Source of the DNA: Batkoa obscura
Taxonomy: Eukaryota; Entomophthoromycota; Entomophthoromycetes; Entomophthorales; Batkoaceae
Reading direction: 5' to 3'
Length of the DNA: 64,000 bases
Assembly: GCA_030770535.1 (NCBI GenBank)
Contig: JASVEC010000002.1
Coordinates: forward strand, 124,001-188,000
Shown here in pieces: positions 1-10,740 of this stretch. The number at the start of each line of letters is the position of its first letter. Within the stretch, counting starts at the first letter, position 1. The notes under the pieces are model-generated. The model worked only from the letters and a program-made list of their open reading frames with translations. It was not told the DNA's origin and made no database searches. A program made the translations under genes and the position numbers.

Positions 1-413
1 GACATCTTGTAAAGTGCTAATATAAATTATCTTAAAAATCAAAGCACTCACTTTGAATGTTCATTTCCTAATATAAAGTAGTTAAGAAAGATTACTTTTT
101 TTTTTGGGAAACTACTAAAATTGTGGCATTTTTTTTGCCACTTTCACTACAAAATTCAATCCAGCCAATCAAATGGTTGAATCCGATTGTTCAATTTACA
201 ACTAAAATAGGAAAATGGAGGTTTTTAAATTGTTCTGACACGGTTTGGTAAATATTTTGCATTAAATATCAGAAATATATTCATTTTAAAAATTTGCATG
301 AAATTTTATAAGTAGAAATCGCTTCTTTAATTATATAATAACTTTTAATATAGTATCCTGTCCCAGATATAAAAATTAGTTAATAACTTTGATTAGGATG
401 TTTAATATATAGC
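1..413. other. AT-rich stretch, no gene seen
   Basis: I see no open frame of useful length and no recognised repeat between the window start and the first R2 copy. Confidence 0.5.
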
Positions 414-870
414 GTGAGATCTGGTACTTAGTGATTGGAGTCAAAAACAGCTATTACTTGGTTGACTATACTGTAAGTTGAAAGGCCTTAGTTTATGTGA
501 TTAAGATATACTTGAATTGTGAAGAATAGCAAGTAATATGTTACAGACTATGTAAGACAAATAGAATAGACAATAGTAATGTAAAATCTACATAAAACAC
601 TATTAAGTAAGCTTAGTGGCTTTATTGAATGTATGATATATCAAGGAATAACTCAGTTGAAAAGCCACAAGTTACTATGTTCTAGAATCTCTTTTATACT
701 CCAACAAGTATGGATATCAAAACAGGGAAATAATGTCCTTCAGAATCGCATGAAAGAAATTCTCAGCAAATCAAAATAAGAATATAGGATTAATTGCCTC
801 TGAACTGTGAACACAATTTAAATGGTTATTATGCTATAATCAACCATGGAGCTGACAGCGATATTTCATA
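414..870 (-). mobile_element. R2 repeat, copy 1 (reverse orientation)
   Basis: About 455 bp, matching the other four R2 copies in reverse orientation. It ends in a form of the shared GATATTTCACA terminus and begins near the ATCTGGTACT block. It has no coding potential. The ends of the family are short inverted repeats (TGTGAAAT / ATTTCACA), so a non-autonomous DNA element is likely. No partner transposase is identified. This copy is more diverged than those at 4.2 and 7.1 kb. Confidence 0.75.
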
Positions 871-1024
871 TTATTAATGTAATTTATATATTAATATTGA
901 TTAAGGTTATAATATATAAATATATATTTTTATAAATTATTATCAAAAAATGTTTATTGTTAACTGCTTTATAACCAATATTACAAATTTATTATTAAAT
1001 AAATAGGTTAATATTTTAATTATA

Positions 1025-1123
1025 TGGGGGTGTTTTTTGGCTTCATTATTTTTTCCATCTTTTAAGCGCTATTTGAGTGGAAAAATTATTAGCAAAATTC
1101 TTAAACACAAAATTACATTCCCA
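1025..1123 (+). mobile_element. M1 MITE copy 1
   Basis: About 100 bp non-autonomous element. Ends are TGGGGGTG and CATTCCCA. It carries the family's central TTAAGCGCTATTTGAGTGG block and is flanked by TA. Confidence 0.85.
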
Positions 1124-1136
1124 TATTATTAGTATA

Positions 1137-1203
1137 TAGGGTTTTTTTAGTTTCATCACTTTTTCTATTTTTTAAATACTATTTAAGCAAAAAAACTATT
1201 TGA
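1137..1203 (+). mobile_element. M1 MITE copy 2 (partial, decayed)
   Basis: The left two thirds of an M1 element lie immediately after copy 1. The TTTCATCACTTTTTC block is recognisable and the right end is lost. Confidence 0.55.
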
Positions 1204-1419
1204 AACATTAAGTTATCGGTCCTATAATTATAACTTATAAAGTACAATCAATTTAGGGCTTTTTATTTTGATTTACTATGAGACTTTTACTGATTAATTG
1301 CAAAAAGCATCAACTCCTTAGTTTGATATCTATATTCAGTAGTTATAATAATAAGTTATATCTGTTACCATATTCTGTATACAGCTACCTAATTTGAACA
1401 TAAAAGAGGGTTTTCAATA

Positions 1420-1520
1420 CGGAGATGTATTTTTGTATTTAAGAATTTTATTAACAAATTTTCCACTCAAACAGCACTTAAAAGATAAAAAAAGTAATAA
1501 AGCCAAAAAAAATATCCTTA
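1420..1520 (-). mobile_element. M1 MITE copy 3
   Basis: Reverse-orientation M1 with degenerate ends. The AAGAATTTTATTAACAAATT and GCCAAAAAA blocks identify it. Confidence 0.8.
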
Positions 1521-1894
1521 TATATTACAAGCTTTTAGATTTTAGTTTTATTATAGCAATCCCAATCCTTTAGAGGTTTATAAAACAGGTTTCAGGAGGG
1601 AGCTACTGGGGCCAAAGTAAGTTCAACCATTAAGTAAATTAAAAGTTTATATTCAAGGAGGGACGAGGTAGGTGATGTGGTGAAGAAATCAAATATTAGC
1701 TTTGAGGGGGATGGAGATAACGGGTAGGATGATTGATGAAAGGATAATGGAGTAGGTAGATAAGTTAATATCGAATCATCTTCTTTTAGTTATTTTTTTA
1801 ACTCTGCTTTTTTGATTAATATAACTATGATTTTAGATTATGTATAGAGCATTCAAAACTATTTAATATAAAGTTCTAAATTATCTTTTTTATA

Positions 1895-1994
1895 TGGGAA
1901 TGTATTTTTTTATTTAAGAATTTTACTAACAATTTTTTTACTCAAATAGCGCTTAAAAAATGGAAAAGTAATGAAACCAAAAAAAACATCCTCA
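1895..1994 (-). mobile_element. M1 MITE copy 4
   Basis: Reverse-orientation M1, about 100 bp, with TA on both sides and ends TGGGAATG / CATCCTCA. Confidence 0.85.
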
Positions 1995-2731
1995 TATCAT
2001 TTTCTACTTTTACATAATTAAAACTAAAGATTAGATTGACCTTTTTATTAGCTAAAAATACATCGTTGTTTCTTTTAATCCTTGAGTCTTTAGATGTAAT
2101 GATTCTTTACATTTCATCTGCACCTAAAGTTTATTTGAATTTAGTAAAAAACTAACTGTGCTTTTGTTAAACTCCTTAGTGTTAATTTATAGTATTTAAC
2201 ACATGTGGGTTAGTTTAAAAACTCAAAATTTTGTCCAATTCTGATTAGTAAAAACTGCAAATCAAGTATTAAGTGTTATAAGAATATTTACTTTTTTGCT
2301 TAATTTTAAAACTTACATTGGGACATTTTTTTGCCCAGTTTTAATAGTTTAAAAAAATTTACACCAAACATTGAATGAACAAAAAAGTATAATTGAGGAA
2401 TTTTATTTTTTTAACCGTTTTGAAGTTTTTCATATAGCAAAATACAGTTATTTGATTAAACCATTTTTAAGAACAAAGATGCATCTTTTAACTCTATAAA
2501 TGTCAAATTGGTGTTTTATTACTTGTGTATTGTCATTTAAGAACATAAAAAGGATATCTACATCTAGTCATAGATCAAAGTGACTTTTCATTTATGAATA
2601 AAAAATAGTAGTAAAATATTGAACAAATAATTATGATTTGATGAAAGACAGGTGAAACAAAAGTAAGTACTGAGTATAAAAGGGATTATAAACGTATTAA
2701 CTTAATCCATTTTTTTATTTGAGAAATAAAA
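1995..2731. other. AT-rich stretch, no gene seen
   Basis: Long A/T runs, no convincing reading frame and no repeat match within the window. Confidence 0.4.
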
Positions 2732-2996
2732 ATGCATAACGAGACCAATGCAAAATGTATAATGAAAGAAATGTTTCCATAAGTAGCCATAGTTTCTTTA
2801 TCCTTAACACGTGTAGTCATATCACTAATAATTGAATTGAGTAATTAAATTGTATTATTCGAACTTAAATTTTTAAATTTAATCATAGTAATATATGATC
2901 GTAAATTGATAGATAGAATTCCTCTTAGGTTACAAACGACTATTTCATTCTATAATATTTGGGCTCATACTTTTCCATTGTGGATAAGAACAAACA
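2732..2996 (+). pseudogene. 5' fragment of a five-exon seven-helix receptor gene
   Basis: Exon 1 (2732-2840) is 109 bp, the same length as exon 1 of the three complete genes of this family at 5054, 59529 and 63491. It is followed by GTAATT...TCATAG and then exon 2, whose translation begins IYDRKLIDRIPLRLQT and runs to FPLWIRTNN. The family reads IYDHKLVDRVTLRLQT...FPLWSRAHN at this point. Exon 1 holds an in-frame TAA about half way along. The coding sequence stops a few bases before the left end of transposon copy D (TA at 3001-3002). The expected continuation is not found directly beyond D, so this is a broken remnant. Confidence 0.75.
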
Positions 2997-3216
2997 ATAA
3001 TATGGGGCTGTCTTAATTAGTCTCAGAATTTACTTAGAAATTAATCCAAATTTTAAATTTTAAAATTTGTGTCTAATATGACAGTTAAATCTAAAAAGCC
3101 TAAATTAAATCTCTCTATTTAAAACCTATTTTGATTGTTTCCTTTTCTTAGATAGCTAATTTTACTAATTATGTTTTGTGTTATTTCTGTTAGATATTTA
3201 ATAGATATTTAATAAA

Positions 3217-3317
3217 TGGGGATGATTTTTTTGACTTCATTACTTTTTCCACCTTTTAAGCGCTATTCGAGCGGAAAATTTGTTAGTAAAATTCTTAAAC
3301 GCAAAAATACGTCCCCA
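3217..3317 (+). mobile_element. M1 MITE copy 5, in the 5' leader of transposon D
   Basis: A 101 bp element with TGGGGATG and CGTCCCCA ends. It lies in the AT-rich leader upstream of the transposase start, where copies A and C have no such insert. Confidence 0.85.
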
Positions 3318-3427
3318 AATATTTAATAAATATTTAATAGATATATAATATATAACTATATGATTATATAATTATATAAATACAGTTATTTGACTTTATT
3401 TTTTGTTGAAATAGAAATAAAAATAAA

Positions 3428-4180
3428 GTGCAAACTTTCATAACTAAACTTCGAAATGGAATTTTTGAAAATTTCAATACAATAGGGAGGAGTACACAAT
3501 ATAAACATTGTAATTCATTTGCGTCAATTTTAAGAGGCACTTATAACAACCCAAGGTTTGTGGAATCTTATAATAAAACAAAACAAAGAAAAGATATATT
3601 ATCAAAGTTTACTATCGATAATAATAAACTTAATCAAGTAATGTATAAAATTAGCGCTTTAAGCGAAACAGGAAACAAAAATCAGCAAGTAGCGTTATTA
3701 TCAACTATAGCTTCAGTATATTCTTTTGATGAATGTAAGAGTTTTGGGTTTAATATAAATAGAAATCAATATGATTATTCAAAAACAAGTAATAATAATA
3801 AAATATCAACATTAAAACCTATTATTAAAAATACAAAAAATTAGAAATGAGCAAATTGAAACTATTATACAATATTTACTAAATGATTCAACTATTTCAT
3901 CAAGATTTAATAAAAAAAATAATGATAGTAAATATTCATCAGATAATATATATATATTAAATAAAAGTAGAAGAATGATATATGGGGATGTCTTTTTTGG
4001 CTTCATTACTTTTTCCACCTTTTAAGCGCTATTTGAGTGGAAAAATTGCTAGTAAAATTCTTAAATACAAAAACACATCCCCATATAGTAAATGTTTTAA
4101 TGATTTAAAAAATAAAGCAGTAGCTAGGTCAACGTTTTTTAAATACATACCAAGTAATTTCAAAAATGCAGCAAGAAAAT
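3428..4180 (+). pseudogene. Transposase of copy D, N-terminal half (broken)
   Basis: Residues 1-138 of the transposase are open (start 3428; here an ATG-to-GTG change, AAAGTGCAAACT versus AAAATGCAAACT in copies A and C, so the original start codon is lost). The frame then closes at 3842-3844, near a run of A. It continues recognisably to 3982, is interrupted by M1 at 3983-4083, and resumes to about 4180, where R2 interrupts it. It is about 90% identical in protein to copy A over readable parts. It cannot encode an active enzyme. Confidence 0.85.
3983..4083 (+). mobile_element. M1 MITE copy 6, in the transposase of copy D
   Basis: A 101 bp insertion with perfect TGGGGATG / CATCCCCA ends. The uninterrupted paralogues read GATATATAGTAAAT here. 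Copy D reads GATATA, then the element, then TATAGTAAAT. This is an exact TA duplication on either side, which defines both the element limits and the target duplication. Confidence 0.95.
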
Positions 4181-4188
4181 ATATTTAT

Positions 4189-4633
4189 TGTGAAATATCG
4201 CTTTGCCAGTCCCATGGTTAATTATAGCATAATAATCCCCCAAGCTATTGTGTTCTCAAGTTCAGAGAAAATCAATCCCACGCTCTTAGTTTGATTTGCT
4301 ATGAGAATTTCTAGCTCCATCCCAAAAAACATTACCTTCTCATTTTGATATTTATACTTTTCAGAGTATAGTAGCTCGAGACTTTTTAACTGAATTATTC
4401 CCTGATATCTCGAACATTTAATAAAGCCACTAAGTTTACTTAATAGTATTTTATGTAGGTTTTACATTACTATTGTCTATTTTGTCTGTCTTGCATAGTC
4501 TGTAGCCTATTATGTGCCATTCTTCATAATCCAAGTCTATCTTAGTCACATAAACTAAGATCTTTCGACTTACAGTATAGTCAGCCAGACAATACCTGTT
4601 TTGACTCCAACCACTGAGTAACTAGATTTCACA
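4189..4633 (+). mobile_element. R2 repeat, copy 2 (forward)
   Basis: A 445 bp element beginning TGTGAAATATCGCTTTGCC and ending GATTTCACA. It is nearly identical to the copy at 7136-7598 and in the same orientation. Left of it is transposase sequence of copy D. Right of it is unrelated DNA leading to the receptor gene. Confidence 0.85.
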
Positions 4634-5053
4634 TAAAACATTAAAATAATATTTTTTATAATAAACCTGAATAAAAAAGTTTTAAATTAATTGTATATAA
4701 ATTTATAAACATAGTTAATTTTATTGGTAAAAATATTTAAAATGCTTAAAAGATAAAAAAACAAGAGAATGACTTTTTTGTTTTATATCTAATGTTTTAA
4801 TTTTACTAGTAATTTTTAGTTTCAAATAAAATAAATCATAATATTTCAGCACGTTCTTTTCAAAGTCAATAATAATATAAACAACAACTATCATAGATAA
4901 AAATTACAAAAAATGATGTAAAGATATTATTGTTTTAAACAGGATAATTTATTTCTATAGCTAGTATTATCTAATTCAACATAAAGTAAATCAACTCCAT
5001 ATATAAAATGAGAAGTGAATGAAAATAATTTATTGGTTAAATTTATAAAAATT
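4634..5053. promoter_or_regulatory. Presumed upstream region of the receptor gene
   Basis: 420 bp of AT-rich DNA between R2 and the receptor start codon. It is not transposon sequence, so it came in with the receptor or was there before the rearrangement. I see no firm core-promoter motif. Confidence 0.3.
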
Positions 5054-6291
5054 ATGGAGTTATCTACTCTCCAACAATATTTAGCTCAAGAATACGTACC
5101 AAAAGCCTCTTACATCTCTGCCTGTTTAGTATCCATTAATATTTTATTTATGATTGGAATGTGTAATTAGTTAATTCTATTGATCTAATTCATATTAATC
5201 TTTGTATTAGCTATTTATGATAGTAAATTAGTAAATCGAGTTTCCTTGAGATTACAAACCGCTTTAGCAGCCTATGATCTTTGGTTACATACCGGATCAT
5301 TATGGAAAACGCCTTATGCTAAAGGACCTGGTCCTCTTTGCGTTTTTTTTGGATGGAATATGGTAGCTACTACGCTGTTTTATTCTTTTATCAATGTATC
5401 TATTGGCGTTAATTTACAACTTATTTTTATTCATAATAAAAAAATTACAAAGAGAATTGAAGTCGGATACTGGTTGGTACCAATATTACTTTCGCTTATT
5501 ATTTCTGTTCCACCATTAGGTAAGTTTGTTATTAAAAAAAGGTTGGTATAAATCATAACACTTTTTAAGCCTTAGGGCGATTCGGATGGTATTCTTACGG
5601 CGGTTGTTATATGATTGCACCTGACGGAAATGAATATCAAATGAAAATGCTGGATTTACTTGGGGTCCAACTTTGGAGATCAATTTCACTTGTTTATCTT
5701 ATTGTTATTGTTACTATTGTGTTTTTAAGACTAAATCGACAAGTATCTATAACTGGACCTAATAAATCCAGAATTGACCCTAAACTTTCATCAAAAGCTA
5801 CAAAAGCGGTCAAGTTATTAGGCTATCGAATGTAACAGTTTACTTAATTGTGTATTTTTTGAGTGATTAATTAAGCTTTCAGTTTGCTATATCCAATAGG
5901 TATGTTAGTGGCTTATTCTGCTGGTATTATATCTCAAGTTTATTACGATTTTGGTGAAGCTAGTGAAGCATTAGATGCACTAAGTTATATTACTTACCCA
6001 CTCGGTGGTACTTTAAATTTTTTTGCTTTTTTTTGTGATCCGACAGTACATAAAGCAATTAGAACAGTTTATAATAGGATTAAAAATAGTAAAAGGGAAG
6101 TAGAGGAAGATGGTAGAATTTTTTTTAAGTTCATTTACTTATAATAATCTTTTGTTCTTTTAGCTAATGAAATTCAATTGGAATTGTATGGGATTAATTT
6201 GAGTTTAGAAGATAATACAAATAATAATAGTAATAATAACGGTACTGATAACAACAACCAGTCACTTACCAATATAATTCAACTCCTATAA
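5054..6291 (+). CDS. Seven-helix receptor (GPCR-like), intact five-exon gene lodged between R2 repeats inside transposon D
   Basis: Exons 5054-5162, 5211-5519, 5576-5831, 5883-6112 and 6164-6291 join in frame to 343 aa. The first three exon lengths (109, 309, 256) equal those of the paralogues at 58.3 and 62.3 kb exactly. The product is an integral membrane protein. Its N-terminus is short and outward, followed by LRLQTALAAYDLWLH and a long TM3 segment ending NLQLIFIH. TM6 carries YPIGM, and TM7 is followed by FFCDPTVHKA. The tail is Asn-rich. The overall look is of a fungal class-B/cAMP-receptor-like GPCR; ligand and G protein are unknown. No stop or frameshift is seen, unlike everything around it. 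The start codon was chosen because it gives the family's 109 bp exon 1. Confidence 0.8.
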
Positions 6292-7135
6292 AGTATTAGC
6301 TTTATACATTGAAATTTTCTATATTTCTTTTGCTTTATTATCTACTTCAAGAGCTCCTTGATTATGTTTAACTTATGGTGTTTGAAAATTGTTTATAGCA
6401 ATCACCATCCATTAAAGTAAGCTGTTTACAATTAGAAATTCTTTAGTGAAATTATTAAGCTTTTGAAAAATGTTGCTATAAGAAACAGGGAAGGTAAGAA
6501 AAAAGATATATTGCTCATGTCTGTCAACCTTAGTATAAAAAATATACCTTTCTTTAATTCTTGATAGTATACACAAGCTCTTGAATAAATAAATTCATAT
6601 TTCAATATTGGAACTATAAGGGGATAGAAACTAGTCATAGTCCCTTACTTATATAGTAATATAAAAAACAAACGAAAGTTATATATCAATTTGATTCATC
6701 AATATCAAGCATAGAATTCGAATACTTTTTTCTTAAGCTATGGTGCTAATCCCTATTAAATTCTATATTAGGATTGAATGCCACATTTAAGTTCTTAATC
6801 TCGCCCTATTTATAATTGGACCGTTTTTTAATTTTTTAATTTATACTCCAATTATAAATAATTTTGTTCTCATTTTGTATTCCTTAAAACTATTAAATTT
6901 ACTCTCAGATATGAATATTAGGTTAATTGACCGAATTTTTATTAATTTTAGTATTTTTTCGTTTTTTAGAATATCGTTATAGTAATACCTGCGGATAATT
7001 GCCATGAAAGTGAAATGAGTTGCCACACTTTTTTATTTGCAATATAAGGTTTAGCCTGTTAGTCATGGAGCCATTATTAAAACTGCAGCTTAAGCCAATA
7101 AAATTCCTCTTACAGTTTTAAATAAAGTCAAACCC
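6292..7135. other. AT-rich DNA downstream of receptor, with a possible relic of a minus-strand gene
   Basis: Mostly featureless. The minus-strand frame 6432-6638 (68 aa, around ILKYEFIYS...YYQELKKGIFF) weakly resembles the minus-strand frame at 10954-11208, which also lies downstream of a receptor copy. A duplicated receptor-plus-neighbour block would explain this. The right part up to the next R2 copy holds nothing I recognise. Confidence 0.3.
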
Positions 7136-7598
7136 TGTGAAATATCGCTTTGCCAGTCCCATGGTTAATTATAGCATAATAATCCCCCAAGCTATTGTGT
7201 TCTCGAGTTTAGAGAAAATCAATCCCACGTTCTTAGTTTGATTTGTTATGAGAATTTCTAGCTCCATCCCAAAGAATATTATCTTCTCATTTTGATATTT
7301 ATACTTGTTGGAGTATAAAAGAGTTTACAGGGTATAGTAGCTCGAGGCTTTTCAACTGAATTATTCCTTGATATATCATACATTCAATAAAGCCACTAAG
7401 TTTACTTAATAGTATTTTATGTAGATTTAAATTAGTATTGTCTATTCTGTTTGTCCTATATAGTCTGTAGCCTATTACGTTTTATTCTTCATAATCCAAG
7501 TCTATCTTAGTTACATAAACTAAGACCTTTCGACTTATAGTGTAGTCAACCAAGCAATAGCTATTTTTGACTCCAAATACTGAGTACTAGATTTCACA
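7136..7598 (+). mobile_element. R2 repeat, copy 3 (forward)
   Basis: 463 bp, same orientation as the copy at 4189. Left of it is non-transposon DNA. Right of it the transposase of copy D resumes at the segment corresponding to residues 224-229 (CTQYTVR in copy A). This is within about 20 bp of where it broke off before copy 2. Confidence 0.85.
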
Positions 7599-8734
7599 AT
7601 GTGCCCAGTACACAATTAGAAAAAAGTTATTTGAAAATAAAATAAATACAGCAATAAAAAACAAAGCAGAGATAGAAGAAATTTTCAATGAAGAAAAATT
7701 ATACAAGTTACATAAATTCTGTGTTGATACTCAAAAAAACATATTTAATGAAACTATTAAAAAATCAAATAATAAAGGTTGTATAATAATTTTGGATTTT
7801 GAACAAAATATGGAAATAGGAATAAGACCAGATTCAATAACTTTAGATCGTTATAATAAACAAGCTATATCAGTATTAGATTTTGGTGTTTTATATTTAA
7901 AAGATGATAAAACAATAGGCAAAGTTTACTTTGATTATTTATCTCAAATATTGAATCATAATTTAGCATATGCAGGGGATTGTTTAATCAATTTGATCTC
8001 TACAGAGCTTCTATTTAAAAAGTTTACAAAAATTGATATATGGACAGATACAGGAAATCATTTTAGATCCCAAGAGTTCCTACATTATACATTTAAAGAA
8101 ATTCATTAAAATAAATGGGGCTGTTTTTTAGTTTCATTATTTTTCCATTTTTAAGCGCTATTTGAGTGGAAGGATTGTTAGTAAAATTCTTAAACAAAAA
8201 AACACATCCCCAAATAGTGGTTTGAATGTTGACCTTAATTTTTTTGCTGAGCATTATGGAAAAAGTATAGTTGATGGACATTTTGGAAACCTTTCAAAAT
8301 GGAAAAGTAGTTTTGAAGCATTAGGTAAAATAGAAGATATCGATCAATTGATTTCAAGATTTGAGACTTTTATTTGCGAGCATAATAAAATTAATAACTC
8401 GACTGTTAATAATGCGAAAACAGATATAGTTTTTAAAAAGTATAAAAGAAACAAAAATACGAAAGGAATGATAGAGGTGCAAGACATTAAGAAGTATTTA
8501 CATTTTACTAAACATAAAAATAAACTACATTGTTATCCAGTATCTGATACATCAAAAAAAAGTAATATAGCTCCAATTAAAGCTATAGAGTCTATAGAAA
8601 ATAGAAAAATTAAAAGATCAATCCCAGCTTACCTTACGAAGATAACAGAGAATTTAAAACTTTCGATATTTACTAAGCAAGTAAGTAGTTTGTTGAATGA
8701 CAGAAATAGATTATTAAATGTTAAGATTACTTAA
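7599..8734 (+). pseudogene. Transposase of copy D, C-terminal half (broken)
   Basis: Recognisable from the segment after the Cys cluster (KLFENKINT) to the C-terminus (LLNVKIT). It contains the first and second catalytic-type aspartates (LDFEQNME, WTDTGNHF) and the AEHYGKSIVDGHFG motif. It is broken by a small frameshift just before 8107 and an M1 insertion at 8116, and is about 90% identical to copy A. Confidence 0.85.
8116..8212 (+). mobile_element. M1 MITE copy 7, in the transposase of copy D
   Basis: A 97 bp element with ends TGGGGCTG / CATCCCCA. Comparison with copies A and C (AAATAAATAGTAG) gives a second empty site, with a 2-bp duplication (AA). Confidence 0.9.
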
Positions 8735-8750
8735 ATCATTAATAATCAAT

Positions 8751-9210
8751 ATAAAGTCTGGTACTCAGCGTTTGGAGTCAAAAATAGCTATTGCTTGGTT
8801 GACTACACTATAAGTCGAAAGGTCTTAGTTTATGTAACTAAGATAGATTTGGATTATGAAGAATAAAACGTAATAGGCTACAGACTATATAAAACAAATA
8901 AAACACATAATATTAATATAAAATCTACGTAAGATACTATTAAGAAAACTTAACTGAATTATTCCCTGATATCTCGAACATTTAATAAAGCCGCCAAAAA
9001 GCCTCAAGTCATTATGTTTTAGAATCTCTTTTATACTCCGAGAAGTATAAATATTAAAATAAAATAATATTCTTTAAGGCGAAGATAGAAATTCTCATAG
9101 CGAATCAGAATAAGAGTGTAGGACTAATTGTCTCTATAATTGAGAATACAACAGCTTAAGCGATTATTATGCTATAATTAACCATGGGGCTAACAAATTG
9201 ATGTTTCACA
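8751..9210 (-). mobile_element. R2 repeat, copy 4 (reverse), in the 3' region of transposon D
   Basis: About 460 bp in opposite orientation to copies 2 and 3. It lies between the transposase stop and the subterminal AAGTTAATAA block shared with copies A and C, so it inserted into D after D arrived. Confidence 0.85.
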
Positions 9211-9631
9211 CTAAGTTAATAAATAGTCAAAGAACAAGTAATTGTAATAATATGTAAAAACTATTATTATATTACTTGTATTGTATAGGGATGGCTAATT
9301 ATAGTTTTGAAGCTAATTATTGACTTAGCAATATATTGATAATATAATTATAACATTAAAATAGCTTATTTATTTGATAACAAATCTGCAGTTGGTTATA
9401 AAACAGTCGATAATAAATGTTTCTTAATAAAGTTTTATAAGAATATGTATTTAATATTTAGTAGAAATTCAACTAACTTACAGTATGAGCTATAATAGAA
9501 TGATTTAGAACTGTGCTTGGGTACTTTTGTTTTAATAAAAGATGTGATTTTATATAATTTTAAGCGAAGTTTTTAAGATACAAAATATTTAAAAATTGGA
9601 TAAAATGATGAAACTAATTCAGACATTCTCA
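9211..9631 (+). mobile_element. 3' subterminal region of transposon D
   Basis: Noncoding sequence shared with the 3' ends of copies A, B and C, including GCTTGGGTACTTTTGTTT and TTTTAAGCGAAG. It ends in the terminal repeat at 9631. Confidence 0.8.
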
Positions 9632-9714
9632 TATGATAACTTGATTTAAAAGTAAAACCACACAAATAAAGAGCAAACTTATTATTTTTTAATATTATTT
9701 AAATTCGACTTATT

Positions 9715-10740
9715 GTAGCCATATATGATCGCCAAATTATAAATAGAGTATCTTTGAGGTCACAAACTGTGTTGTTAGCTTATGACTTTTAGTTTCATAC
9801 AGGATCACTTTACTTTTTTTTTGGGTGGGCCACAATAGTGTTTGCGTTACTTTATTCCTTCGTGAATGTATCTATTGCTTTAGACCTCCGGTTTATCTTC
9901 ATTCATGATAAACCAGTTACTAAAAGAACTGAAGCTATTTATTGGGTAGCTTCTGTATTTTTTTCACTTTTGATTACATATCCTCCATTTAGTAGACTTC
10001 TATAGATACGCAATTAAATTGATTAGCTTATAAAATTATCTTTAGGAAAATTTGGTTGGAATGGTTATACCAGTTGCTATTTAAATCCAGCTAAGGGAGA
10101 GAAATTTCAGATAAAAATGCTGGGTCTTTTTAGTGTTTGATTTTGGAGATTATTAGTACATATCCTATCTCATTGTTGTCGTTACATTGTGTTTATGAAG
10201 TCAATTCTAGAAGCTGTGTTAGCTGACACTAACAAACTCAACAAGGATACTAAATTTTCATCAAAAGCATTCAAGGCCATTAATCAATTAGGCTGCAGAA
10301 TGTATCATTACTAATTTTTTTGTTTTTTCAAAGTTGGTGAATTTTTAGATTGTTATATCTTATAATGTTAATCACTTATTCTTCTGAAATTATATCTCAA
10401 ATTTGTTACAATTTTAATGATAAGCCTAGCCTTATCTTAAATCCATTTAACTTATGTTACTTACCTATTAGCTGGTACCTTAAATTTTACTGTTTTTTTT
10501 TGTGATCCTACAGTTTATAATAGAATTAAAGTGACTTATTGTAGGATTAAAAATAAATCGAATGATGTAAAAGGGGATGGTATGTTTATTATTTGATTTA
10601 TTTTTATAAAGTCGTAGCTTTTGGTTTATCTAGATAATGTGAAAATGTATAGCATCAGCTCCGATTTAGAAGTTGGAAATAACAGTGGTAATTACAAAGA
10701 GAATACTGTTAATAATGAAGGATTTATCAGTTTAATGTAA
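9715..10740 (+). pseudogene. Receptor pseudogene of the five-exon family
   Basis: It starts at exon 2 (IYDRQIINRVSLRSQTVLLAYDF) just beyond transposon D. It runs through segments matching exon 3 (FGWNGYTSCYLNPAKGE) and exon 4 (FCDPTVYNRIK) to a tail near 10740. Exon 1 is missing and several stops and frame changes are visible. The first stop comes right after LLAYDF, where family members have a Trp codon (TGG to TAG). It is clearly non-functional. It is closest in look to the intact gene at 5054. Confidence 0.8.

Larger units (their letters stand above)
3003..9631 (+). mobile_element. DNA transposon copy D, degraded and multiply interrupted
   Basis: The left terminus (TGGGGCTGTCTTAATTAG, preceded by TA at 3001) and the right terminus (AATTCAGACATTCTCA, followed by TA at 9632) match the 5' and 3' ends of complete copy A. 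Between them the transposase is in pieces: N-terminal part 3428-3844, middle 3845-4180 and 7600-8109, C-terminal part about 8162-8734. Insertions inside it are M1 at 3217, 3983 and 8116, and R2 at 4189, 7136 and 8751. The two R2 copies at 4189 and 7136 are direct repeats bracketing about 2.5 kb of foreign DNA with an intact receptor gene. Without the inserts the element would be about 2.4-2.5 kb, like copy A. This is a plain cut-and-paste DNA transposon, not a virus-like element. Confidence 0.85.

Noticed and set aside
414-9210. A CRISPR-like array from the evenly repeated short sequences
   Set aside because: The repeats are M1 and R2 elements at irregular distances, in both orientations, in a eukaryotic setting with spliceosomal introns.
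3003-9631. Reading transposon D as a large virus-like or capsid-bearing element because of its 6.6 kb span
   Set aside because: Its extra length is all inserted repeats and a host-type receptor gene. No polymerase, capsid or integrase of that kind is present.
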